A stretch of 26,061 bases of DNA from a virus. Positions within the stretch are counted from its first letter, which is position 1. Every line of letters starts with the position of its first letter. Positions 8,516-15,867 of the stretch are shown here, piece by piece. A program made the translations under genes and the position numbers. Location of the stretch: positions 1 to 26,061 of IMG/VR virus record IMGVR_UViG_3300046529_000151, one strand, 5' to 3'. The notes under the pieces are model-generated. The model was not told the origin of the DNA and made no database searches. It saw only the letters and a program-made list of their open reading frames with translations.

Positions 8516-8680
8516 CTCCGTCTTGGCAAATTCGCCAAAATACTTTTTGGCTGCCGCTGCATATGCACGATGTGCGGATGATACGTCATCGTAAAGACCG
8601 AGAGATATTCTGTCTCCCCTTACCTTAATTCTGGCAACCCATCTCTTGTTTTGAGAGTGTTTTTTTTCTTTATTTTCCAT
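8513..8680 (-). CDS. Stand-alone AP2/ERF-type DNA-binding domain mini-protein (55 aa)
   Basis: This short gene lies in what would otherwise be a 170-base gap. The product has a Lys-rich start (MENKEKKHSQNK) followed by RWVARIKVRGDRISLGLYDD and a C-terminal helix AHRAYAAAAKKYFGEFAK. It matches the bacterial AP2 pattern: W-x-A-x-I strand, G-x-x-x-x-L-G-x-(F/Y) strand, A-x-x-A-Y-x-x-A-A helix, then (F/L)-G-x-(F/Y)-A. AP2 domains in phages are usually attached to HNH homing endonucleases; here no nuclease is attached and the whole protein is the DNA-binding domain. The ATG follows the nozzle-gene stop by one base, and its own stop lies in the ribosome binding site of the next gene. The 5' end is A-rich compared with neighbours, suggesting recent acquisition. 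It might be a remnant of a homing endonuclease or a regulator. Confidence 0.82.
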   Translation of the reverse strand: MENKEKKHSQNKRWVARIKVRGDRISLGLYDDVSSAHRAYAAAAKKYFGEFAKTE

Positions 8681-8681
8681 G

Positions 8682-10727
8682 TTACGGCCTGCGTCCTAGA
8701 GGTGCATACTGATATCGTATCTTGCCGAGACGCCAGAAGCTTCCTGCATCAGCCGACATGATAGAAATCGACATTTGCCGTGCAGAAATTCTGGTGGTTA
8801 TATTCTGTGTTGATGAATTCATGGTGTATGGGCCGTACACAGTTGGCGTATCTCCGGGGAAATTTATCGCATTGACCGAGATCGTTACCTGCGCACTGGA
8901 TGAGCCACCATAAAAATCCCACTTCATATCCGGAAGAATCTGGTCGACAAAGGAATACTGCTGGCCCTCCGCGATATAGAAATATCCCGTTGTGAATGAT
9001 GATATGAGAGGAGCGCCGTCAGCATCTCTCGTCATCTCCTGATTGTAGATGACACCTGTAGGCGTTGCTCCTATAGGATTTCCCAGAAGAGACTGATCAA
9101 TCCATGCCGATCGAGGAAGAGAGCCATAATCCCAAGGCTGACCCGGATCGGTGATGTTCATCTTGACGTAAGAATCACACTCTCCGTTTGTCGATGCAGC
9201 AGAAGGAAACAGCCAACCAGCTTCGTTAAAGCCTGTATTCGGCATCGATCGTACATTCTGGCCAAACGACGTATTCATATTCTGAAACACAAAGTCCCAC
9301 ACGTTACACGGTATGACCTTCACACCGTCTCCGCTGTAGGAATAGAAATTCGTCGGCCCCATCCAATAAACTCCATTCCGCAACTGTTGCATGGAATGTG
9401 AGGATATCGCACCTGCGCCAGCACCGATCTTGTTGAAACCAAATACAAGGGGAAATCCTGCGTAGTTAGCAGCCCACAAATCAAGATCGGTCCAGAACAG
9501 GCTCTGATTGGAAACGGCCATCCCTCCGCGAATAATTGAACCGATTGGAATACGAAACGATCCGGCCTGATTAGTTGTCAGAGGAATGAAGGACGTATAG
9601 TCCCCCTGATCTGACCAGCTAACGAGCATGGGATCGCGCTCGACACCAACTTTCTCTACTTGCGACGATCCCCAGCAGAATAAAATCTGCAATGTAGTCG
9701 ATACAAATATGCCACCATTGAATGGAGGTGCTGTCGCTACAAGCTGCGCATTGGAAAATCCTGCTGTAGGATCGTATTGGTAGACGCCACCACCATATGG
9801 ACAAGCCAGAGCAATTTCGCCCCAGTTATCCGATGTCCAGTCAGTAGCTGTAATAGGCGTTCCTGTCTGGCTTGTAGGCGTAACGCCAGTCCCATATCCG
9901 CCAGCACCGTAGGGCCCAAGACCATATCCAGAACCTGTCGCAGAAGGCCCTATTGCAATATTGTATACAATCTGTGCCAGACCGCCATTCATGGAAAACG
10001 AACCGCTGGCACTAGCTAATTGCGCAGCAGTAAAAATAAAATTATTGGCGTCTGTTATGGTAGCCGCTGTGTAGTGGCCAAAAATGGTTACGCCGTTTCC
10101 TGTCGTAGTTGCCTGAAATACTACAGTGTCCCCGACAGCAAGACCATGCCCGGTAATCAGGGCTGAAACGCTAGCAGACCCTGAATTCGTCGTGAAAACC
10201 GGAACAGCACCGCTATTGCTTGCGCCGGATGCGGCATTTGTCGCAGCAGCAATCTTGTAACTTGTCGCTCCGGTAATAAGCGTAATCTGGTATGGGCCAA
10301 AAAGAACAAGACCGCCGATAGCAACCGGGGTATTGAGCATAATCGAGTCGAGAACGGTCACATTGGAAATGCCGGTGTCGACGATTTCAACAACATTGCT
10401 CCCACTCGTGGTTGTAAAATTAACCGCAGGATTTGTCGTCAATTGCTGTGGAGATATATCGGTAAATATTCCGGAAGTATCAATGATCGAAAGCTGTGTT
10501 GTCGTTCCCACAAGAAGCCTCTTGACGGAATTCAAATCCTGCCAAGCATGCATATCTCGCGGCACACCATTAACGGCAAACTGATAATACTTGCTCCATC
10601 CTCCGTATTTTTGAGCCAGACCATCCTTGAAACGGATCAATTGGCTCTGGCTGATCGACGCTTCAAGCAGTGTCGGTGTTCTCTCGACATTGACGCCGGG
10701 AACTAATTTGACTTCGCCAAACGGCAT
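8682..10727 (-). CDS. Tail nozzle/stabilisation-like structural protein (P22 gp10/T7 gp12-like role)
   Basis: A 681-residue beta-rich protein with no signal peptide. The N-terminus has VKLVPGVNVERTPTL, then IRFKDGLAQKYGGWSKY and PRDMHAWQDLN with LLVGTTTQLSI, a pattern I recognise from podoviral tail-hub or 'packaged DNA stabilisation' proteins: 'iRfxdGxxxKxGGW' followed by 'xxHaWxDLnxxxxLxvGTxxxL'. A Gly/Tyr-rich stretch spans residues 265-281. The C-terminal half has many W/F/Y-rich strands (ILFCWGSSQVEKVGVERDP), consistent with a beta-propeller. It follows the collar-type fibre gene by one base (TGACATG). The assignment to a nozzle or tail-hub role rests on this recalled pattern and on gene order; structural prediction would settle it. 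Confidence 0.65.
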   Translation of the reverse strand: MPFGEVKLVPGVNVERTPTLLEASISQSQLIRFKDGLAQKYGGWSKYYQFAVNGVPRDMHAWQDLNSVKRLLVGTTTQLSIIDTSGIFTDISPQQLTTNPAVNFTTTSGSNVVEIVDTGISNVTVLDSIMLNTPVAIGGLVLFGPYQITLITGATSYKIAAATNAASGASNSGAVPVFTTNSGSASVSALITGHGLAVGDTVVFQATTTGNGVTIFGHYTAATITDANNFIFTAAQLASASGSFSMNGGLAQIVYNIAIGPSATGSGYGLGPYGAGGYGTGVTPTSQTGTPITATDWTSDNWGEIALACPYGGGVYQYDPTAGFSNAQLVATAPPFNGGIFVSTTLQILFCWGSSQVEKVGVERDPMLVSWSDQGDYTSFIPLTTNQAGSFRIPIGSIIRGGMAVSNQSLFWTDLDLWAANYAGFPLVFGFNKIGAGAGAISSHSMQQLRNGVYWMGPTNFYSYSGDGVKVIPCNVWDFVFQNMNTSFGQNVRSMPNTGFNEAGWLFPSAASTNGECDSYVKMNITDPGQPWDYGSLPRSAWIDQSLLGNPIGATPTGVIYNQEMTRDADGAPLISSFTTGYFYIAEGQQYSFVDQILPDMKWDFYGGSSSAQVTISVNAINFPGDTPTVYGPYTMNSSTQNITTRISARQMSISIMSADAGSFWRLGKIRYQYAPLGRRP

Positions 10728-10728
10728 G

Positions 10729-11730
10729 TCAGGTCTTTATGAATGCAGCAAAGCTGACGATGGATGGCGGCATATTTTGAGATCCACCAGCACCGGAACT
10801 GTCTGACGTTCCAGTAATATTATGATTGTGCTGCTCATCTTCTGTCCCTGTCGAAGTACCCCCTCCACCAGCATTGCATGGAAACCCGCCACCAGCAGTG
10901 GCTGAGTTATTATTCGCTGAAGCAAAATATTGGTGCGTATGCTGCTGGTTTTCGGTTCCGGAAACAAAATTAATCGTATGAGTATGTGCTGTAAGGGATT
11001 GACTGCCGCCAGCAGCACCCATTGTGGCACCGGCAATTCCACTTACTCCAGACGTTATACGACCAGTGCTGCCGCTAGGATCTACGGCAATTCTCATACG
11101 GTTTCGTTCATCTGGTACGCCGAATGTTGTTGATCCGTTTCCACCGAATGTCGATCCAAGAACCTGCGCCAATGCCGGATATGTCGCCGCAGAGTATACG
11201 GTTCCATCTTTGAGAAGATATGGAATAACTGAACAGCTGGACATCCACACCGGATATCCAACTGAAGATTGGTGAAGATCGAGAGCGGAACCTACTTCAG
11301 GCATATTAACATAATCAACATTGGTGCCATCAAAAAACATATGGCATTTTCTACCCGGCGGGGCACAAACAGCAGTACCTGTTCCTGACGCTGGAGCCAG
11401 TTGCACAACAAATGTGTTAGTACCGGAACAAGTGTTATGTACGATGAAATATCCCGGCATCGTAACCTTTATAACGGCATGGCCAGTTAGTGTTCCGGAA
11501 AACTTAAGAAGAGCGTTTTCACTCTGTGTTGGACCGGAACCGGGCGTGAACGCCGCACCTGCCGGTAGTCCCAAAATAATTGTTGTCGCGCTGGACAGAG
11601 CAAGTGTTGCAAATCCGCCAAGCGTTCCGTCAAGCGCAGACATGTTGTAATTGACTGCCGTGGTTCCCCACGCACCGGGCAAATCGCCCGTATTAGGAAC
11701 ATTGAGAAACCTGTTAACTGTATTGGGCAT
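10729..11730 (-). CDS. Collar-domain tail fibre with His-rich metal-binding tip
   Basis: A 333-residue fibre protein. Residues about 170-217 form a phage tail collar domain: PYLLKDGTVYSAATYPALA, then LGSTFGGNGSTTFGVPDERN, ending RMRIAVD. The C-terminal region is Gly-rich with paired His motifs AHTHT (H249, H251), QHTHQ (H264, H266) and QHNHN (H301, H303), and ends NMPPSIVSFAAFIKT. HxH pairs of this type bind iron in the needle-like tips of known fibres such as T4 gp37; metal binding here is inferred. The N-terminus (MPNTVNRFLNVPNTGDLPGA) presumably attaches to the tail. It is the most likely primary adhesin. The gene follows the second adaptor and precedes the nozzle-like gene. Confidence 0.88.
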   Translation of the reverse strand: MPNTVNRFLNVPNTGDLPGAWGTTAVNYNMSALDGTLGGFATLALSSATTIILGLPAGAAFTPGSGPTQSENALLKFSGTLTGHAVIKVTMPGYFIVHNTCSGTNTFVVQLAPASGTGTAVCAPPGRKCHMFFDGTNVDYVNMPEVGSALDLHQSSVGYPVWMSSCSVIPYLLKDGTVYSAATYPALAQVLGSTFGGNGSTTFGVPDERNRMRIAVDPSGSTGRITSGVSGIAGATMGAAGGSQSLTAHTHTINFVSGTENQQHTHQYFASANNNSATAGGGFPCNAGGGGTSTGTEDEQHNHNITGTSDSSGAGGSQNMPPSIVSFAAFIKT

Positions 11731-11734
11731 TTTC

Positions 11735-12451
11735 TTATGTCCTTGGCGGGGTCACGATGTTCGATGGTTGCTCGCTTGACCAGCCTTCCGCAAAGAATGC
11801 CTTGCGGTTTTCTTCCAGATCTGCCGACTTCAGAAGTGTCTGCAAATGGCTTTCCCAAGATACTGCAGACTGCGGATTATCTGTCTGCGCTCCGAAGTTT
11901 TTCTGATAGGCGCAGGCAAACACCATTCCAGCGGCGATAAGAAGATCAGGAAAGAAGACGGAAAGGATTGTCGTCACGTTGGTCGACGAAAGAGGATTTG
12001 GCCTTATCTCCCCCACTACCTCTACCTGATATGCGGCATCAGGCCATGGACCGACAATAATGTCGTCAGGATTTAGCAGAGCAAAATATGTCGGAACCGT
12101 TGACCCGGATACACTAGGCCACATCTGGTTGATCATTTCTGTAGATGCGGGAACGAGTGGATTTCGAGTTCCTGAATCAGCTGCTGTTCCCGCAGGAGTT
12201 ATTACGTTTATCTCCTCAACGACAACAAACATACCGGTTGCCGGTGTCGGAATATGAAACGTACGAATACCTGCTGTAAACGCAGACGAACTGTCTTGCG
12301 TATTGGTGTGCAGAAAATCCAGTTCGCGATATAGCCTCTGTTCCGCATCATCAATAATATTGGGAATTACCTGAACGTATCCCGGATCTGACGCCGGGAC
12401 AGGCATAAGGTTGGCAATCGAGCTAACGAACGTTGCGTATGTCAAACTCAT
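11735..12451 (-). CDS. Phage adaptor/neck protein
   Basis: A 238-residue protein with IPNIIDDAEQRLYRELDFL near residues 29-47, which matches 'iix-xAExRiyRELdF' of a group of phage adaptor proteins placed between portal and tail. After this come strands such as AGIRTFHIPTPATGMFVVVEEINV, and a C-terminal helical part (LLIAAGMVFACAYQKNFGAQ). It starts in a TGATG overlap with the stop of the pentapeptide-repeat fibre gene. A second adaptor-like gene lies at 13989-14678, so the two may form successive rings of the connector. Specific subfamily is from motif recall only. Confidence 0.7.
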   Translation of the reverse strand: MSLTYATFVSSIANLMPVPASDPGYVQVIPNIIDDAEQRLYRELDFLHTNTQDSSSAFTAGIRTFHIPTPATGMFVVVEEINVITPAGTAADSGTRNPLVPASTEMINQMWPSVSGSTVPTYFALLNPDDIIVGPWPDAAYQVEVVGEIRPNPLSSTNVTTILSVFFPDLLIAAGMVFACAYQKNFGAQTDNPQSAVSWESHLQTLLKSADLEENRKAFFAEGWSSEQPSNIVTPPRT

Positions 12452-13626
12452 CAGACGATCCCGTATATTCTGATTGTGCCAGTAGAGATGTTACCAGTCT
12501 GGAAGGCTATGGCCATGCCAGTGATGGCACTAGCCGCCCCATCCCAGAAGCCAGACGGAAACACCATGGCATTTGTCAGCGTACTCACTGCACCGGGTGT
12601 CAGATAATTAAGTTGGCCATTGATGCTTTTTCGGAACACGGCATTCGACGGATTAACGATCTCGACCCATCCATTAACACCGTATGACGTCGACGTTCCC
12701 ACACATGTAGTTGCCGTAATTCCAGACAAATAGAACAGGCTCGTTGTGCCAACGATAAAAGTCGTGGTTACGGCAAACCCTGTCAGGTTAGACAAATAGC
12801 TGGCGCTAACAAATGCCGTTCCGCTAGTTGCTACCTGCATATTCAAAGAGCATGTCAGAGTTGCCGTCGATACAGGGCATACGTTGTCGAACGTAACCCT
12901 GTATTTCACAAACCGGGATGTAAAGCTTGTAGTGTCTACAGCTGACCCAACCTGAGAGAGAGATAGTGTCCTCAGAAGATTAATGCTGCTGCTTGCGATC
13001 GTCGCATTGGTAATTGTTGCTGTATTTATGGTTGTGGTGTTCAGCGTAGAATTGTTGATCGTCGATGTGCCGATAGTAGCCGTATTAATGGTGGGATTAT
13101 TTATAGTGGCTGTATTGGATGTCGGATTATTAAGCGTGGCCGTATTGATCGTTACGTTTGACAGCGTCCCCGTGTTGATCGTAGCCGTTGAAAGAACCGG
13201 ACTGTTGATCGTCGGAGAATTAAGAACAGCATTGCTGCTTGTCGGGCTAACCAGCGTGGCTGTATTGAGCGTTGCTGTATTCAACGTGGAATTGTTGATG
13301 GTCGCAGTATTGATGGTGGCATTATTGATCGTAGCCGTGTTTATCGTAGCTGTGCTTAATGTCGACCTGCTTATGACTGCTGTATTCAACGTAGAATTGT
13401 TGATGGTCGCAGTACCAAGAATTGAATTGTTGATGGTCGCAGTATTGATGGTGGCATTATTGATTGTCGCTGTATTGAGGGTTGCCGTCGACAAAACACC
13501 GGAGGCAATCTGCGCCAACGTCCAAGTCCTGTCAGACGTTGAGTTCTGAACTCCAATAAGAGAGTCTGTGCTGGCGAGATTTACGCCAGCCGCCGTTATC
13601 TGTGTGAATTTCAGTGATGGAGCCAT
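12451..13626 (-). CDS. Pentapeptide-repeat (beta-solenoid) fibre-like protein
   Basis: A 391-residue protein whose residues 43-217 consist of about 35 successive five-residue units of type (A/S/T)-(T/V)-(I/L)-(N/S/G)-(T/N/S). Every fifth residue from 45 to 215 is Ile or Leu (for example 50, 55, 60, 65), with Ser at 130 and 170 as the only exceptions. This matches the pentapeptide-repeat pattern, with small residues two before and hydrophobic residues at the centre, and predicts a quadrilateral beta-helix. Residues 218-391 form a separate beta-rich, non-repetitive domain containing a cluster of Cys and aromatic residues. The N-terminal 40 residues (FTQITAAGVNLASTDSLIGVQ) look like a tail or neck attachment sequence seen in phage fibres. 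It lies between two adaptor-like genes, suggesting a fibre attached at the neck or tail. Confidence 0.75.
   Translation of the reverse strand: MAPSLKFTQITAAGVNLASTDSLIGVQNSTSDRTWTLAQIASGVLSTATLNTATINNATINTATINNSILGTATINNSTLNTAVISRSTLSTATINTATINNATINTATINNSTLNTATLNTATLVSPTSSNAVLNSPTINSPVLSTATINTGTLSNVTINTATLNNPTSNTATINNPTINTATIGTSTINNSTLNTTTINTATITNATIASSSINLLRTLSLSQVGSAVDTTSFTSRFVKYRVTFDNVCPVSTATLTCSLNMQVATSGTAFVSASYLSNLTGFAVTTTFIVGTTSLFYLSGITATTCVGTSTSYGVNGWVEIVNPSNAVFRKSINGQLNYLTPGAVSTLTNAMVFPSGFWDGAASAITGMAIAFQTGNISTGTIRIYGIV
13289..13329. repeat. 41-bp direct repeat, copy 1 (in the pentapeptide-repeat gene)
   Basis: These 41 bases are identical to bases 13424-13464, a spacing of 135 bases, which is exactly 9 pentapeptide units. 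Recombination or replication slippage between the copies would delete or add nine repeats in frame. A shorter 21-bp version also occurs at 13394-13414. Confidence 0.9.
13424..13464. repeat. 41-bp direct repeat, copy 2 (in the pentapeptide-repeat gene)
   Basis: This is the second perfect copy of the 41-base repeat starting at 13289. High local identity compared with more diverged flanking units suggests recent duplication in this part of the repeat array, which corresponds to roughly residues 55-110 of the protein. Confidence 0.9.
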
Positions 13627-13629
13627 GCT

Positions 13630-13989
13630 CTAATTTCCCGATGATTCATATTCGGTGGCAAGCACGGCACTATTCTCGGTAACGTACGTTGAAACCCCGT
13701 CCTCTGCAACATATGGACCGGGCGACTCCTCGTCGATCGCATACGGCTCTGGCCTTGCATTCATGATCGGAGGCGGATCTGGAGGAAGAATAATGGCCCC
13801 CAGCTGCCTTTGTGGCTCATCCAGTTCGTCTTCCGAGACAAGAATTCTCAGGTTGGATAGAGCCGTACCACGCCAATCCCATTGCCATTGCATGTTCTCA
13901 AGATTTGAGATCATGCCATTGCGATCGGAAGTACCCCATGCCCTTGGACTGGAGGAATCGACTGCCGCTCTGCGTGGGTGCTTTCTCAT
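13630..13989 (-). CDS. Small acidic protein of the phage neck region, function unknown
   Basis: I place the start at the ATG at 13989, giving 119 residues beginning MRKHPRRAAVDSSSP. It overlaps the stop of the adaptor gene in a TAATG junction. A longer frame with an ATG at 14067 lies within the adaptor gene and is less plausible. The middle holds NLENMQWQWDWRGTALSNLRILVSEDELDEPQ, followed by LPPDPPPIMNARPEPY and an acidic, Ser/Thr-rich tail. The basic N-terminus, Trp-rich centre and acidic tail suggest a small protein that binds other virion components. I have seen similar proteins next to such adaptor genes, but no function is known to me. Confidence 0.72.
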   Translation of the reverse strand: MRKHPRRAAVDSSSPRAWGTSDRNGMISNLENMQWQWDWRGTALSNLRILVSEDELDEPQRQLGAIILPPDPPPIMNARPEPYAIDEESPGPYVAEDGVSTYVTENSAVLATEYESSGN

Positions 13990-14678
13990 TATCTGTAGTA
14001 TCTCCCCAGATTGACCGGCATTCTGACGGGGACATTTTCTGTATTCTGGGTTGCAGCCGTCGTCCAAGCCTCCATGGCATCTGCCTTTCGCTGCTGCTCA
14101 AGGGCTGGAGCATAGGTGCGGGCCAGTCTGTGGGCTAACCCGGCCACGAATGCATCACTCCATAGATAAGGAATATCCGGATTTTCTCCTGACGGGATAT
14201 CGGCATCCTGAACCTGAGAACATGCATAATAATTGAGGACATACCCGCTTGTATTGATGACTGGCCATATCGTTATGGTTGGAGACAGCTGCCGCAGAAA
14301 ATAATACGTAGTCGGATTTCCAGACGTGAACTTGGAAGAATAGCTGGCATAATCAGTCCTGCTGATAGGCGTTAGATAAATATCGGTCTGTGTCGTAAGT
14401 CCGTTATTCTGAGTGAGGTAGGCATCGAGAATCATTACAACTCGAGTAGGAACGTCATATACGGCAGTACCAGAAACGAGCGTCAAAGGGATTAATTCCG
14501 TCTTCCAGATATTGACCTGTTTGTTAGACCACTCCGAAAACATCAGATTTATTTCATTTCTTGCCGTGCGAAAATGCTCCTGACGCAAAGACGGAGCGCG
14601 GACCTGAATTCTCTCGAATGCCGATATGACGCCTTCGCCATTCGACAGAGAAAAATCGTATGTGCCCGATGATGTCAT
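13989..14678 (-). CDS. Head-tail adaptor-like protein (P22 gp4/T7 gp11-like position)
   Basis: A 229-residue protein with FSLSNGEGVISAFERIQVRAPSL near the N-terminus, then RNEINLMFSEWSNKQVNIW, VYDVPTRVVMILDAYLTQNN, PISRTDYASYSSKF, and PTTYYFLRQLSPTITIWPV. This ordered set of motifs is widespread in podoviral phages next to portal or tail genes and is usually described as a head-tail connector or tail accessory factor. The C-terminal helix (HRLARTYAPALEQQRKADAMEAW) fits the helical adaptor fold. An AGGAG ribosome binding site precedes the ATG. Its likely job is to bind below the portal and close the DNA-filled head. Confidence 0.75.
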   Translation of the reverse strand: MTSSGTYDFSLSNGEGVISAFERIQVRAPSLRQEHFRTARNEINLMFSEWSNKQVNIWKTELIPLTLVSGTAVYDVPTRVVMILDAYLTQNNGLTTQTDIYLTPISRTDYASYSSKFTSGNPTTYYFLRQLSPTITIWPVINTSGYVLNYYACSQVQDADIPSGENPDIPYLWSDAFVAGLAHRLARTYAPALEQQRKADAMEAWTTAATQNTENVPVRMPVNLGRYYR

Positions 14679-14680
14679 AC

Positions 14681-15604
14681 CTATCTCCTGAACTGCATAA
14701 GGCTAACACCTGAATTGCCGCCAGTACCAAGACCAGCTTGGTTCAGGTTCAACAGACGCCAACCCATCAAAGTCATATACTGAAGATCAGCCGCAATCTG
14801 TGCTGCGAAGCTAACGCCAGCGATGTTGTTACCTGCCGGTGGCGGGACGGTCCCAATCGGGTCCGTCAGAAAAACCTGATCAGTGGTATTGAAAGCACTT
14901 CCGGAACCGGAATTCACCACATCGCCTTGATCACCATTATTCTGCGACATGTTGAATATTGCAGTAGCTCCTGAAGTTGGTTGTAAAAGCCTAGTTCCTG
15001 AATTAGTGAAATTCCTTGAAGTGCCTGTTACGTCCCATGTCCATAGGTCACCCGGCAAATAGACATTACTTACCCATATCCCAGAACTCATAAACCTGCC
15101 GAGACATTCTGTCATTTCGTGCCACGCTGTTGCATACATCGAGAATGCATTACCGCAGGACGTTCCATGTAAGTTGGTGTCCCAACCAGCGACAGAACTA
15201 AATGTAACGGTACAACCAGATGTGTTGAACAAGTTAAGTGAGAGAGCCAATGCTGCTGTACACCACACAGCAGCAGAAGGATTTGCAGCAAGAAATGGGT
15301 CCGATGCTGGAATATTTGTAGGCGTGTACGCCTGCGCTTGCAGACTGTTAAGACCAGTTAGAGCAAGATAGGCATTCCTGAGTGCTGTATATGATGTAGC
15401 AGAGACTGACGGATTGCTGCTTGCTGCGGCACCCCCCAGATTCTGCCAATCAACTGTAACCAATTGATTGACATCGAAGGTGCTCATTGGGGCTAGAAGT
15501 GATACAATATCGTCACGCGCCTGTGTAACACACGCAGTTGCCCCGGCTGGAGCACCACTGTTCCACGCAGAAGTAAACGTGAGTGGCATAGTGAGGACTG
15601 ACAT
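14681..15604 (-). CDS. Metallopeptidase-like protein with HEMTE motif
   Basis: A 307-residue protein. Residues 158-170 read ATAWHEMTECLGR, a zinc-metallopeptidase-like helix in which His162 and Glu163 are followed by Glu166 instead of the second His of HExxH. Downstream, PGDLWTWDVTGTSRNFT, FNMSQNNGDQGDV, and C-terminal TLMGWRLL line up with a family of bacterial 'HEISEVMGR'-type predicted metalloproteases (NF038122-like), in which a His-Glu helix is followed by a 'D-(L/F)-x-(R/W)' strand, a 'N-x-GD-x-GDW' motif and a C-terminal 'D-x-x-x-(L/M)GW'. No clear signal peptide is seen, so export would need lysis or the virion. It may degrade host surface protein or be a structural relic. The family link is from recall; catalysis is unproven because of the atypical motif. 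Confidence 0.6.
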   Translation of the reverse strand: MSVLTMPLTFTSAWNSGAPAGATACVTQARDDIVSLLAPMSTFDVNQLVTVDWQNLGGAAASSNPSVSATSYTALRNAYLALTGLNSLQAQAYTPTNIPASDPFLAANPSAAVWCTAALALSLNLFNTSGCTVTFSSVAGWDTNLHGTSCGNAFSMYATAWHEMTECLGRFMSSGIWVSNVYLPGDLWTWDVTGTSRNFTNSGTRLLQPTSGATAIFNMSQNNGDQGDVVNSGSGSAFNTTDQVFLTDPIGTVPPPAGNNIAGVSFAAQIAADLQYMTLMGWRLLNLNQAGLGTGGNSGVSLMQFRR

Positions 15605-15606
15605 TG

Positions 15607-15867
15607 TCAGTGATGATGATGTTCTGATGGCGGAACAGGTGCCGCCATCCCATGCGACTTCATCAGTATCTGGACGCCATCGTAGTAATTCTTACCGGCT
15701 ATGTGGCAATCAATCTTGAGGTCTTTCGGTCTGTTGCCAAGTTTTCCCGATCTCCAGTCGGCTTCCGTCATCATCTGGCACTGGGATTGACTGCTGTATG
15801 TACCGACATCCTCAGTCCTGTGACCACTTCCGTAAATGAACGTAGCCGTGAAGATTTCCAGTATCAT
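15607..15867 (-). CDS. Small protein with hydrophobic N-terminus and natural C-terminal His4
   Basis: I place the start at the ATG at 15867, in a TGATG overlap with the stop of the DUF1996-like gene, giving 86 residues. A GTG at 15873 would add two residues. The N-terminus (MILEIFTATFIYGSGH) is hydrophobic but lacks the basic residues of a typical signal peptide, so it might be a short anchor or a weak signal. The middle has two Cys (QCQMM and KIDCHI), which suits an exported protein. The C-terminus reads PVPPSEHHHH. I do not recognise the family. Its place right after three signal-peptide genes suggests the same cellular compartment. Confidence 0.65.
   Translation of the reverse strand: MILEIFTATFIYGSGHRTEDVGTYSSQSQCQMMTEADWRSGKLGNRPKDLKIDCHIAGKNYYDGVQILMKSHGMAAPVPPSEHHHH

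Noticed and set aside
8374-8589. 71-codon minus-strand frame between the AP2 gene and the small structural gene
   Set aside because: It lies in the third frame, overlaps both better-supported genes, and its sequence has no domain-like features.
8513-8680. Programmed -1 frameshift joining AP2 to the next gene
   Set aside because: The possible slippery site (CAAAAAG) is a poor match to the X-XXY-YYZ type, and a separate start with a good ribosome binding site explains the downstream frame.
13261-13470. CRISPR-like array
   Set aside because: The repeats are unevenly spaced, form a coding sequence and have no unique spacers. They are protein repeats.
12983-13549. 188-codon plus-strand frame within the pentapeptide-repeat gene
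   Set aside because: It is the antisense of a short-period repeat, which keeps the frame open by composition. It has only hydrophobic low-complexity sequence and no context as a gene.
15607-15622. Vector His-tag contamination
   Set aside because: The four His codons end a natural-looking gene within a continuous operon, with no vector or linker sequence nearby.
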